A stretch of DNA of 64,000 nucleotides. Origin: Pyricularia pennisetigena (lineage: Eukaryota > Ascomycota > Sordariomycetes > Magnaporthales > Pyriculariaceae). The first letter of the stretch is position 1. Each line of letters begins with the position of its first letter. The notes below the pieces were generated by a model, which saw only the letters and a program-made list of their open reading frames with translations, was not told the origin of the DNA and did not search any database. Shown piece after piece: positions 1 through 11,520 of this stretch. The stretch is from positions 4,221,157-4,285,156 of the forward strand of contig NC_043744.1 in NCBI RefSeq assembly GCF_004337985.1, written 5' to 3'. The translations under genes were made by a program, and so were the position numbers.

Positions 1-26
1 TTTTTTTTTTTTTTTTTTTTTGATCA

Positions 27-2875
27 TCATACAACGGCGAGACCCAGCAGCACACCAAACACGGCAGCCACGACGGCCGGCAGACTCGGCGCGAGGGCCG
101 CGACGCCGGCGGTGCCGAGCCTGAAGAGCGGATCCTCCAGCTTCTTGCCGAGGCCGTCGGTCTCGTTGAGGCTGACCTGGCTGTCCTGGACGCAGAACCT
201 GTCCGGGTCGCTCCAGGTGGCGTCGACGACGCGCTTCCACGCCTCGGCGGGGTTCATGATGGTCTCGCGGGTGTGGAAGACGCGGCAGTTGGCGGGCTGG
301 TACAGGAACTGCAGCGGCAGCTGGGCGTTGTCCATGGAGAAGGCGTTCTTGCCGTTGACGCTGCCGGCCATGCCGGGGGTCGCGGTGCGGGTCAGGGCGT
401 AGGCCGAGGCCAGGACGCCCATCTCGCCGCTGCGCAGCTCGTTCGCGCGCTCCTTGGGCGACAGCGTCAGCACGGCCCGCGCCCCCGCGGCCAGCGACTC
501 CATGGCGAAGACCTGCGTGCCCTCGACGCCGGCGATGGACTGCATCTTGCCGACCTGGGGGCGGCCGCCGACGACGGTGGTGCGCACGTTGGCCTGCTTG
601 ATGGCCAGGTACGAGAAGATGGTGCAGGTGCTGCCGCAGGTGCCGTCGGTCAGGAGCACGACGTCCGAGGGCTTGAAGACGGGCGGCGGGGCCGGGGCTC
701 GGCTGCCCGTGCCCGTCAGGTTGAACTCGGCCGACGTCTCGTTGTAGGGCGTCGACTGGTAGGCCGTGAACTTGTCGCCCTTGAGCTGCACGGGCGCCAG
801 GATCTGCTCCTCGCTCGTCATGTTGTGGCCCTCGGGCGTGTACACGAAGCCGGGCATCAGGTTGAACGTGACCTCCGAGTCCTTCAGCACCGACAAGGCC
901 GCGCGCTCGTTGCCGCCCTTGAACCGCTGCTTGCTGTTGGGGTCGTTGAGCGCGTTGTTGCTGACGCGGGCTATGTCGATCAGGGAGTCGGTGAGTCGCA
1001 GGTTGTTGGCCTGGAACGGCCTGACTTCGGGGAAGAGCTGTGCAAAAAGCTCGTAGCCCGCCACGATGATCCCGCCCCCGTTGCCGGTCAAGTCCACGAT
1101 GAGCTTGGTCTTGCCCTCATCCTTGCACTTGACCAAAAAGTCGGCGACGACCTCCTGGAAGTTCTTGACGTAGTTGACGGCCTGGCCGTCGACCTCGGGC
1201 GCGAACGCGTTGAGCGCAAGCACCGCAACCTCGTCGTACCCGGTGCCGTTGAGGAAGTAGCCGTGCGTGATGTTGCTGCCGTCGTCCCTGATGACGGGCC
1301 ACGGGTAGCCCTGGATGAAGGGCTGGACCTTGGGCTTCTTCTTGGTGGAGGGCGCCGTCCCGTTGGTGGTCGAGTTGGTCTTTTGGATCTGGAACGCGAT
1401 GTTGTCGGGCGAAGAGAGCACCGCGTTGGGCGTGCAGAACCTTTTGTAAAAGTCCTCGCCCGTCTTGACGCCCGTAAAGTTGACGCCCGCCCGCAGCAGG
1501 GCGAAGCTCTCCTCGGACTTTTCGCTGCCGTCCTCGTACGTCAACGTCACCTTCTCGCCCTGGTAGACGCGCGAGGCGGCCAGGACTGGCGCCGAGTTGG
1601 GGGTGGCGTACGACGGCAGCTGAGAGTTCCACTGCGAGTCCGGATCCTGAAACGACGAGTACTTGAGGTTCAGCGATTCGATGAGCGTCGCGGCGTCTTG
1701 GCCGTTGATCTTGACGATTGCTGGTGGGAAGCCCTTTTGAGCTGTGCCTGTGCTGTTGTTGATGCTTTTCACAAGGGGATCTAAAAAAAAAGAAAAAGGA
1801 GAAAGTGGTTGGTTACCGTGGTCAGCAGTGAAACAAAACAAAAACCCAACATGACACCACACTCAGCCAAAAAGAAAAAAGAAGAAAAAAATTACAAAGA
1901 CTAACCCAGTTGATACAGCTTCGGCACGGCGGCACCGTCGACTGAAACGGAAGCAATCTTTGCGATGAGCTGGTTCCGGAAGGTGAAGGCCTTGAACACG
2001 TCGGGCCTGTAGCTAAAGTGTCCATCGTGCGCCGTAACCAGATGCTCCAAGATGGCCGTCTGGAACTCGTACTCGCTCTTGTACTGACCCTTCTGCGCCG
2101 AGTCGGCGATGGCGTCCAGTCCACCCAAAATGTCGGTAGGCGGGAGCATGTAGTCGCGCGGCGGCGCCTTGAGGAAGGCCAGCGTGCTCTGCCAGCCGAC
2201 AAAGGCCTTGAGGCTGCGGATCATCTCCTGCGCCGGCCCGACCTTGTTGGGGACCGTCTGCAGGCAGTCGAAGGCCATCTTGGCGGGGACGCGGGCTTGC
2301 TCTGCGGAGGGTTGAAGAGTTGACTGGTCAGTATATCTGAAAAAAGGAAAAGGAAAAGGAAAAAAAGGGTTCGGGAGCGGCAAAGAGAGAAGGCGCATAG
2401 AATCTTCCCTACCCTTGGGGTGCGCCTTGAGGAACTTTTCCACTTCGGGCTGAATCTTGGCGCATGCCATGTCGTCGCCACCCTTGCCGGCCTCGGCAGG
2501 TGCCGCAGGTGCGGGTGCAGGGTTGGGTGTCGGTTGTCCTGGCGTCGCAGGTACCGCAACAGGCGTACTATTAGTAGCCGCGGCGTTCAATGCCGGCGCA
2601 GGCAGCTCGGGCAGTGCCTGGACTGGTTGTGCGTCGGTGGAATCGTCTGCCGACTCGGCCTCTGAAACGCTGAACCGTTCGTCCGCTGGAGGTTTCAACG
2701 GCGCACCGCGGCCATCATCGTTTACCGGAGCTACCGGAGCAAACTCTAAGCCGGGCCGGCTTTCGAGCCTGGGGTTTGGCATTTGTCTGAGATACTGCGG
2801 TGGGACGGCTGATGAGGTGCCCAAGAAGACCGCAGCCACAGCCAAGCTGTATCTTAATGCGTCGGAGCCCTTCAT
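27..2875 (-). CDS. Secreted, GPI-type S41 family (CPAF-like) serine peptidase
   Basis: Three exons, 2875-2413, 2301-1906 and 1780-27, give 870 residues; both introns are GT-AG and phase-consistent. The protein starts with a signal peptide (MKGSDALRYSLAVAAVFLGT), followed by a Pro/Ala-rich linker to about residue 150. The middle exon holds HDGHF (246-250), the place of the catalytic His in CPAF-type S41 enzymes. Exon 3 holds DLTGNGGG (about 516-523) and TDGTCGSTC (about 664-672), where Ser about 670 would be the nucleophile. The tail is hydrophobic and short, as in GPI-anchored proteins. By family it should cleave proteins at the cell surface or wall; substrate unknown. The A/T-rich introns read open in places, so an unspliced model would break the protein. 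Family call is firm; the GPI anchor is inferred. Confidence 0.9.
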
Positions 2876-3989
2876 CTTGGTTGATAGGCTGTCTGTTGTT
2901 ATTGTTTTTTTTTTCTTGACAAAACCTGCAAGATGCTCTATAGGCGCATTCGATCTATCGGTACTATTAAAAGTAACTAGAAAGAAAATGAAGAAAGGAA
3001 TTTGTGCAAATATAGCACAAGAAAAGAGACAAAAAATAAAAAAAAAGAAGGACCAAATCTATTAGCAACGTAGACGGCTGCCGGCGCCGACAAAGCAAGT
3101 ACCGCCAGGGCTAAATAAGAAAAGAAAAGGGAGGAAAAAGGAGGTGTGGTCAAACGATGGATGGGACGCGCACACCAAAAACCGTCGATCTGGAAAAATA
3201 AAGAAACGAGAGTAACTCGATGGATTGGGAGAATCGTCCCTCCTTCGAAATAGACGGGGGTTCCGGCCTCCTTTCAACTGAAAAAAAGAAGGATGCAAAT
3301 CACCAAATGAAAGTAAAGCCTAATCCCTACATGGCCGTATCATCAGCGGAGGGCAAAGACGACAAAAAAGGGTGACAGGGACTCCTGACCGAGAAATGAC
3401 GGTATCCAGCTTTGGGGAGTTCCAGACATGACAATTCTTACAGCACTGCCGGATTGTTGCCCGAGTAAGGGCTTACATGACATGGTTTGAGTTCTGTCCA
3501 GGATTCAGGGTCACGTTGCAGAAAATAAACATTTTACCTTGATCAACGGTCAACGTGGATGGTCGCGGTTGTGGTGGGGATGGTAGAGTTGAATGCGGGT
3601 GTCTGCTGCCACGGATACTTGGATACTTGGTAGATTACTGCTACTGTAGTTAGGTAATTGGATGAGGAGATACATCATTAACTGGTGGCCAAAATGATAG
3701 ATTAAGGCGAGCGAAGCTAGACAGGTTTGGGGAATTTTTTTTTTGTTTTTTTTTTTTTTTTTTTTTATCTTCTTTCGACAACGTTCCTGAAACAAAGCCG
3801 ACCGGGAAACAAATGCTGTTGGCTTTCTACCGTAGTTTACAGTACATATTGGGATATGCATTTTGTGTCTGCTTCATCTGATTCTATGCTCTCTGTCAAG
3901 AGTGGAGCATTCCCAAGCTTTGTCTCTCCCATCGCTGCTTGAAGCTTGGCTTGTGTTTGATACAAGGGACGAATGCCAATAGCATTATT

Positions 3990-4013
3990 GTTGTATTGTA
4001 TTGTATTGTATTG
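3990..4013. repeat. TTGTA pentanucleotide microsatellite
   Basis: About four tandem TTGTA units, directly read, followed by a T-rich run. Confidence 0.85.
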
Positions 4014-5102
4014 GTCTTTTTTTTGGTTCGGTTAGAAAAAACAAATTGCTTGCAGATTCGCACATTGTTGCCCTGTTGAAAAGTTGCTAATGTTCCCTTT
4101 CAAATACTGGCAGACTCATTTACGGCACTACTGTCCCTACCTTACATAGCCACAACTATAATAACCGTAGGCTTCTTGCTGAATGGTGGGGCAGTGTGCC
4201 TTTACGATAGCCCCCCAATAGGGCAAAATACCATCTCATCGCCCCGTGCTCAACCTCTAGTCCCCCCTGTCTACATTTTCCTAATGGTCCAGTCTCAAAC
4301 GACAGCCACTCATGAGCGTTTCAAGGTGAGCTCCTTCTTCTTTATCACACCTAAATTTGGATAACCACGGTGGGGCGACATGAAAGCCGGTGGTAAAATA
4401 AGACAGTCGGGTAAGAAGAATGACAGGGGAAAAACACATTAACTAAAATAAAGTTCGGGGAATTCCTAGCTGGGTCTCGAGGTCCCTACCATAGCACATG
4501 AGTGTTCTTCCTTGTCCCTGCAACTTCCTCCCGATCGAACAAGCAATCGTGGTGCCTGACCGACCATCTCGCGCAGCAAATCCGATTCGACGATTGACCT
4601 TCTCGACAGGCCTAGACTTGTCATGAGAAAAGTCAATTAATTGGTGGGGATCGTACCTGGGCCAGGCAACAACAAAAACACATCTTACCCAGCAAGGTGA
4701 ACTCAGTAATAAATGTCAAGAGGAGCACAAGGCCAATGCGGGCAGTCTCTTCTCATTTCTGGAATAGCATCAAACTAAGACGGGAGCTAGCCCTACTGCT
4801 GGGAATGAGTTCGTCCGGGAACCATCCTTGGCATTTGGGGAATGTTGATGATGTGGGCTGGACGCCAATGGCCGAAGTCTCAACGTATCATGACCAGGAC
4901 AACAACTCGAGGGAAAAGCTATCAAAGAACGGCAAGATTTACTAGTACAACTAAACGTACCTGATTAGCCCGGCAGCACACCGGCCAATCGGTAAGCAGC
5001 CATCTCTGCTTTAGTCAATATACAAGGCAAACTGTTTGAAGATGTGGACAAACATTAGATCAGATGGCCCGGCTAAGAACATCAACCCGTGCAGCCACTG
5101 TT

Positions 5103-5165
5103 TTCTTTTTTTTTTTCTTTTTTTTTTTTTTTTTTGTCTCTCTATCTCTCACTTTCTCTCTCTCT
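5103..5165. repeat. Poly-T and CT-rich simple sequence
   Basis: A run of more than 30 bases that is almost pure T passes into TCTC-rich sequence. It creates artificial Phe-rich or Lys-rich open frames on the two strands. Confidence 0.85.
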
Positions 5166-6196
5166 TTTGCCACGGAGACCCGGTATTTCTCTCTTCCTAC
5201 AGCGCATGCGCCCCGGTTCCAGAATTCTTTTTTACCATGTGTAATGATACCGGAATGCAACCCCAGAAGTCGTCCGTATTTGCCCCTGTTACCGCCCCAA
5301 AACATACCACTGACCAACCAGAGAAGAAAACGCGAATTGTCTACATTTCTCAATTGACGGATTTGTTTCGTTTACTCGCAGTCGCATATTGACGAACCTG
5401 ATCCTGCCATAGGGACTCACTCCTCCCGCCAAGTCGTGACAAATGGTTCGAGCAGTCAAAATGCTGACTTGATGGCATGACGCATGCTCATTGCCTTGAG
5501 TGTGGAGTCACAGGATCTTGCTTGAACGCGGCATGACTACATGAGCCTTTTTTCTTCTTCTCTCTTCTCCATTTGATATCGATCTGCAGTCGTACACGGG
5601 CGAGGAGCAGTGTGATTTTAGCAGTCTTGATCCCCGGCCCCGTTGCAGCCGTGACTCGGACTCCTGATATCCCCGCCGAAGGTTACACCGAAGCTACCCA
5701 AGAAGCATGGTTTGTATGAGGAGCCGGAGACCAACACACAAAAAATGCAACGACACTGTTCAATCACGCGCTGATTCGGTTTCTGATAAATTGAAAGGAT
5801 ACTGGGTTGGCGCGAGTACGGGGCATACATCAGTCGGGGATTTTGTCAGCCTGGGCGAACGACGTGCCCGTGGCTCCCTGGTGGCCCGCCTGCCGCACAC
5901 AAATGACGCGGGCCGAATAGATGAGGGGCAACTACTCGATTCGCAACTTGTTCGCGCCGCTGATATTTTTATCCGGACCACCGACATGTGACATTTGTAA
6001 TACATCTCTGCTGATCTGTGGCCAATATGGGATGCACGTTGAAAGAAATTCCTCCATCATGACTCCGGAGCTGTGATGGTCGTCGACTGGCATCAGTCGG
6101 GCGCACATCGATGCAGCCTCCACGAGAAAGAAAGGGCGCAATCCTAGTTGCTAGTTTGCATGGCGCCTCCTCCCGAACTGCCGACTCGTTGCCAAA

Positions 6197-7073
6197 CTAC
6201 AGTAACCTGTAGCCGTCGTAGATGACTACGCAGAGGCCGTCAAGTCAGTCAGCAACAACAAGAGAGAGGCGTCACCGGGACAAAAAGACCAAGCAGAAGA
6301 CTTACCCTCAGCGCCTCTCCGAATCCCGCTGCCGATCCACATGCCCTCATTAACCCAAAGGTAGCGCGGATCGCCCGTCTCGAGCTTGATGGTTAGTCGG
6401 AAACGGTAGGCCGACGCTGGCACCTTGTCGCCCTCGACGGGGTCCAGCAGCTTCTCGAGCACATCGGGCGGGCCAGTGCGCCACCCTTGCGTCCGCACCA
6501 TGATGTAAGCGGGCTTCTCGTCGGCGGTCTTCAGGAGGTACTGCGTGTCGACAAACGTAGCCTTGTTTTCCACCAGGAGCTGGGCGTCTTGGCCACCAGG
6601 CTAACTTGTCGTCAGCCCCGCACTTTTTGCAAGCAGGGCATGTAGGCGCCAGAACCATATGGTCTGAGAGGTTGAGAAAGCGCCAAAAAAAAAAAAAAAA
6701 AAAAAAATAGAAAGGTAAAACAAACCTCAACCGTGCCGTTCCCCCACGTGGCGCTCCACTGCCCGCCCTTGAAGCTGATCCAGTTGCGCTCGCCCCAAAC
6801 CCCCTTCCCCAGCGCGATCTTGGGGTTCAGGTCCACCTGGAGGCGAAAGTCGACCGTCAGCGCCGGCACGGGTAGGGCCGTCGTGGCCGACAGCGAGCCC
6901 GGCGGGAACCGGCCCAGCACCTGCTCCCACGTCGCGTTCGAGCTGTTGGTGCGCGTACTGACCGTCGGCGTCGGCGTCTCGGGAGGTCCCGTGGCGTCCT
7001 GCCGCGGTGCCATGTGTGCCGCTGCCGCGCTGCTGCCCGCTACGAGTAGGGCGAGGCGGGTTAGTAGACGCAT
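6197..7073 (-). CDS. Secreted DUF3237 domain protein
   Basis: Three exons, 7073-6726, 6600-6306 and 6225-6197, give 223 residues. The first intron contains a poly-T tract. Its acceptor is set by the family motif PGGQD, which begins exon 2 directly after GNGTVE. The last exon is very short and adds VIYDGYRLL before the stop, matching the usual DUF3237 ending after NEGMWIGSGIRRG. Residues 1-20 form a signal peptide (MRLLTRLALLVAGSSAAAAH), so the product is probably extracellular; NSSNAT offers N-glycosylation sites. The domain has a beta-barrel fold and its biochemical role is unknown. It has no operon-like neighbour. Without the 29-nt terminal exon the C-terminus would be lost. Confidence 0.88.
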
Positions 7074-10000
7074 TTTTTTTTTCTTTTTTTTTTTTTTGGC
7101 TCAAGTGTGGAGGGGTGTTGCTTGGAGATGAGGATGCGACCTGGAGGGATTGAGGATGGAAAAATAGGACGCGGGGGGACAAGATCCAAACCTGGATATC
7201 CTGGGGACGTTGGCATTGTATGAGCGGCTCTTTAAAAGAAAGGCTCGAGGGCAATACGTCAACCTACGGCCGATTTTCCCGGGGGGCTGGAGCATACAAC
7301 CGGCGAGCCGAGAAAGTTGCCAAGGAGGATAGCCTGCTACCCCAACAAGCTGGCCTGTGGAGTACTTTGGAGAAACAAAGCGTGAGCACAACGCCAACAC
7401 TTGTAAGAATGCAGAGGGGATGGGGTCTTCTATTGGACCGAGCCCACTCAAGCCCCGGTATTTCCGAGCTTCTACAAGTGCAAATAACGATTCGGTACTG
7501 CACGTCTGCGAGCCATCAAAAGGCAATCCGTAGCTGAAAAATCGAGCGGCAAGACTTGGCCTGGGGGTTCCTTTTGCCGTCCCAAACCCCGCATCGGCAA
7601 GTGATGCCGGTCTTTTGTTTCCCCGCAGATCGATCTACTTGGCTGCCCAACTACCGGGAACAGATGGATGCGGCGGCCGGGGGGGAGGGTTCTTTGGGAT
7701 GGAAAATCAGGGATTATTGGAGGGAGCAGCTGGGTGTACCCCCATAAGCATCACAGACTAGGTACTTTTGCCATAGTATAAGCCGGATCCGACAGACTGG
7801 TCTCAACATTAATGTGAGCATGATGAAAGATGCGACGCGCGCAATTCAGCTGGGCGCGGTAATTCGATCTTGAAAGATTTCATGTATCGGTGGAAATATA
7901 CGTCAAGGCGTATGATACATAGAGTACTGCTATCTGAACTGAGAAAAGCAAAACCGGGGTTCTCAATTAGTTTGTTTCGTCTTGAACCGTCTCAAAGAGC
8001 GACGGTAATGATGCAGGCTACAGCAATAAACCATAGCCTGCTTTCAAAGACTATCAGAGATCAATCTTGTTTTGAAGCGAATCGAAATTTTAGTGAAGCT
8101 GTGCGGAGATTTCTTTAAACTCGACATAAATCAGGCATTGACTCCTTTGGACGTAGGTAAAAATAAGACTAATTTTTTTTTATGGAGATTAATAAAAGCT
8201 ACATGGATCTAGCCAATGGTTGTCTCATAAAGAGTCAGAGTTGTGATTGACGGCTGTTGCCAAACTCGTCGCGGATCGCACGTCTGAAATCTAATTTCGG
8301 CACTGACAGAAAAGCCTCACATTATATTGCTCATAGCATTGTATAAAATTATGGGATGGATACCTAGCTACGTTTATTTTGGGTAGATATTTACCATTGT
8401 CTATTTTCTACGACTTCTCGCAAAAGAAGTTGGTACAAGCTATTGCCTTATATTGAAGGACCTGCGGCTCATGAACCACAGGTGGGACGAGCCATGCATG
8501 CAGGATCCCGATTTGCTACCCCTAGCAGGTCCAGGAAGGGATAAGATTTCAGGTTTAGTCAAATCATTGATAACTATATATGGTCCCCACGCCTGGTCGG
8601 ATGCTGGTAGGCCGGGCATGCCAGTCCACAATCGGGGGATCTTCTAGATCTCTGGACCTTAGCTAAACATATGGAACTATAACATCACGGCAACCTAATA
8701 CCGGCGTATAGAATGTAGACAATGTAGACAACGCAGCTCTTTGGATACTTGTTACGAAACATAGTTTCCCACTTTTTTATATTCGACATGATACCCGTCT
8801 TGTGGCTTATATCACCAATAGCAAGCTTCGTAAAAGACTATCGAAGCCATAATGGCTCTATGAGACTGTAGTGTTTCGACAATGTACATGTGAGCTCTTG
8901 TCAGCTTGAAAGTAGCAGCACAGCTTCTTCATTTGGAAAGATGAGACACAAGTCCTATCTCACCTCGGTGTGTAAGATCTTGGGATTCACAATGCATTGA
9001 GGCTATTGGGAGCCTCCACTTCACTCGTAAAGGATATTAAACAGTATTGTTTGATTTACATCGAGTTGGTTCATATAGTACACTATCAATTTTGCCTCTA
9101 TCGGGATTGAGTAAGTTCAAGTAAAGTTTACCAATCTTTCGCAGGGCAGATTTCCTTGTATTTAAGAGCAGCTGATCAATTACTTGGACACCTACCTGGA
9201 CATATATGAAGTTGAGCTGAGAAACGAAATCCTCGAGCCGCCCCGTGCCTGGCTGTTGTCTGTTTTCTTTGTACCAATTACTTTCAAATCCTCAACGTCC
9301 CTCTGCTGTATTTAAGGTACTACCCTCCATGAACAATTTTAGTCCAGCATGTCAACTGAAATGAGGTTCTGTACCAGACCAGATGTTAAGAGTAACCTCG
9401 CAAATACTACCTACCTAAGCCAGGTCCAGCTTTACCATCTGGAAAGCCCGGTCCACATTTGATAATTCGCTCGAAACATCAATGATGGGGCAACGAAGAC
9501 AAAGCTACTCAACCTTGAGACAAAATCGATTGGATCATCTACCATATCCACAAATCGATGTATAACAGGGCGGGAGCTCCTCTATCTGTCCGATATCTTA
9601 CAAGGGCTGTGATAGTGGCGAGGATATGTTGATGCCTTGATAGAGGCAACTGAGCTATGCGGCTGATAGTGAGATGCAATTATAACCAATGCTACGATGA
9701 AGACTTCGCAGCCAGGCTGATACTCAAAGTCTGCCTGGGTAGCGTAGGCACCGAAGCATTAGTTGCACGTGTCGTACTGCAGAGGTCTAGCAAAAACGCC
9801 CGTGCTACCATTATCAGAGCAATTTGTTCTATCCTCGGGCGGGCAGGCTGTGCTTCTGATAGCTACACGACATGCACGACAGAGAAGATCACGTAGATGG
9901 AATAAACATAGCCCTGCCAGTGTGGAAAGGCTGAATGTTGCACATCGAAATTCTCCACGGCAGGCCTGCAAAATGTGCCATGATGATTCGTGGACCCCAT

Positions 10001-10378
10001 CAATTCTGGGCAGGGCTTTCTACATGCGGATGAGTGATGATTCCAACGGAAACCCAAGGGATGGATGGCGCAGGTCAGTTTTATGAAGTATCGCTGCATG
10101 CAGGGAAGCACAGCAACAGACTCGACACTTCCGCAGGGACGTGAAGTGGAACTTTTAAGGGAGGGCGAATTACAAATAACATGTTGTTTTCTCATCGTCT
10201 CTTTTGGTCCTCCCTTTCTTATGGCTGACAATATGTGAGAAGGAAAAAAAGGCGAAGCAGGGCTGAGCCTCTACATGTTGGCGACAAACGCTACGTCAAC
10301 AAAGAATTGCCAAGACAAGCCCATTTTACCCCAACCCGGCGGTTAAGGCATGCAGGCCAGAGAAATAAGACAGACATG

Positions 10379-10396
10379 CTCTCTCTCTCTCTCTCG
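10379..10396. repeat. CT dinucleotide run
   Basis: About nine CT units in a row, directly read. Confidence 0.85.
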
Positions 10397-10704
10397 ATTG
10401 GGGGACGAGTCACAAGCGCACATCGATTTATTTGGCAGCGGTTGCCTCCCTGACATTGGCCACCGGCTACGCGTCGCCCTCACGCGGCTACACAGCACTG
10501 CCACGACGACCAGCACTTTGGTCCACACGATTGGGTCACAAAGGGGGGCTTCTGCTCAAATGCATAAACGACCAACAACACATGGTGAAAGCAAAAAGGC
10601 TGAACAAAAAGAAAGACCTTAGAGAAGGCCTGATAAAGGGGCCCGTTGTGAATGTAGAACTGAACCTGGCTTGACAGTGAGCGCTTTCATCTTTTCTCGG
10701 TCGA

Positions 10705-10712
10705 TATTTAAG
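10705..10712 (+). promoter_or_regulatory. TATA-like box upstream of the 10.8 kb gene
   Basis: TATTTAAG lies about 113 bases before the ATG at 10825. Position and composition fit a fungal TATA element; functional status is inferred. Confidence 0.3.
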
Positions 10713-10824
10713 TCGTACATGATCCCCTTGACCCTTTGCGATTCGAGGTAACCCATCGGCAATAAACAACGTATCTGCTACTTCTTGTCACACAAGATTG
10801 AAATCACACGATAAAAAAAAAAAA

Positions 10825-11520
10825 ATGATAGCCCCCACAACATCAACTTACAGAAGTATACCAAATGAGTACTTCATCATCATGGACAAGGAACCCGGCG
10901 ATCAGCAGTGGGCCAAGCGTCCATGGCGAAACTTGACAGCCACGGACGTCCCGCTGGGCGCCATCATCAGCAACCCCAAGAGGCCCGAGCAGGCCGTCGC
11001 CCAGCTCGAGCTGAACCCGGCTCTGGACGTGCAGCTGGCCAAGTACAAGCAGTTCGCCGCCGCAGGCCACGGCACGGGGAACGGCGACCTGCTCCAGGAA
11101 ATGCCCGAGAAGCGCCGCGAGGGCTTCAACCGGTCGACGTTGCAATTCGTCACCGGCGCCACCACCTTCTCCCGGCTGCAGAGCTGCGGAGCGGATGGAG
11201 TGATGCGGCAGCAGGCCGCCAGGGCGAAGATGGCGGCCGGCAAACATCTCTTCCTCGTCACGGGCACCATGGTTTCCGAGGGCGAATGTACATTTACGAC
11301 GTCGCTGGACGGCCACGACCGCAGCGAAACGCACACGCAGGATCGAGTTGATAGGCAAGGCCTTGGTCCACGGCTGCTCGGGCTGAACTTGGTTGAGGTC
11401 TGGGAGAAGAGCCCCGGGTCTGGAGAAGTCTGCAGCAGACAGTACCGACCAACTTCTGGCTACGAGTATGCCTACGAGCAAGGCAGAGTGGAAGGTGTAT
11501 ACACGGTTCTTGACCAGTGA
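10825..11520 (+). CDS. Uncharacterised fungal protein, 231 aa
   Basis: Single exon starting at ATG 10825 just after a poly-A run; an in-frame TTG lies upstream but is unlikely to be the start. A second in-frame ATG at 10882 (MDKEPGDQQW) is a possible start. I cannot assign a function. Visible features are PWRNLTATDVPLGAIISNP near residues 33-51, an acidic and basic middle, and HLFLVTGTMVSEGECTFTTS near 149-168, a pattern (hydrophobic strand, VTG, small-residue turn) reminiscent of widespread uncharacterised fungal proteins. No signal peptide or membrane segment is seen. Codon use is GC-rich and typical of real exons here, unlike the surrounding AT-rich DNA. It stands alone, with about 3.7 kb of gene-free DNA before it and 5.6 kb after. 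Confidence 0.72.
   Translation: MIAPTTSTYRSIPNEYFIIMDKEPGDQQWAKRPWRNLTATDVPLGAIISNPKRPEQAVAQLELNPALDVQLAKYKQFAAAGHGTGNGDLLQEMPEKRREGFNRSTLQFVTGATTFSRLQSCGADGVMRQQAARAKMAAGKHLFLVTGTMVSEGECTFTTSLDGHDRSETHTQDRVDRQGLGPRLLGLNLVEVWEKSPGSGEVCSRQYRPTSGYEYAYEQGRVEGVYTVLDQ

Larger units (their letters stand above)
2876..6196. other. Gene-free stretch, 3.3 kb
   Basis: Only short open frames without family features occur here. It contains the promoter side of the S41 peptidase gene, a poly-T tract near 3737-3766, a TTGTA pentamer repeat near 3990-4013 and a long T/CT-rich tract at about 5103-5165. I see no RNA gene. Confidence 0.6.
7074..10824. other. Gene-free stretch with AT-rich core
   Basis: No frame here has both an ATG and family features. 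The portion of roughly 7,780-9,700 is visibly richer in A/T and in TA steps than its surroundings and has no open frame above about 80 codons. This suggests decayed or RIP-mutated repeat DNA, but no transposase or reverse transcriptase motif is recognisable. A CT dinucleotide run lies near 10379-10396. Confidence 0.55.

Noticed and set aside
273..1784. 503-codon open frame on the + strand opposite the S41 peptidase
   Set aside because: It mirrors the GC-rich codons of the real gene, gives an Arg/Gly/Val-rich product without domain features, and the opposite strand carries clear catalytic motifs.
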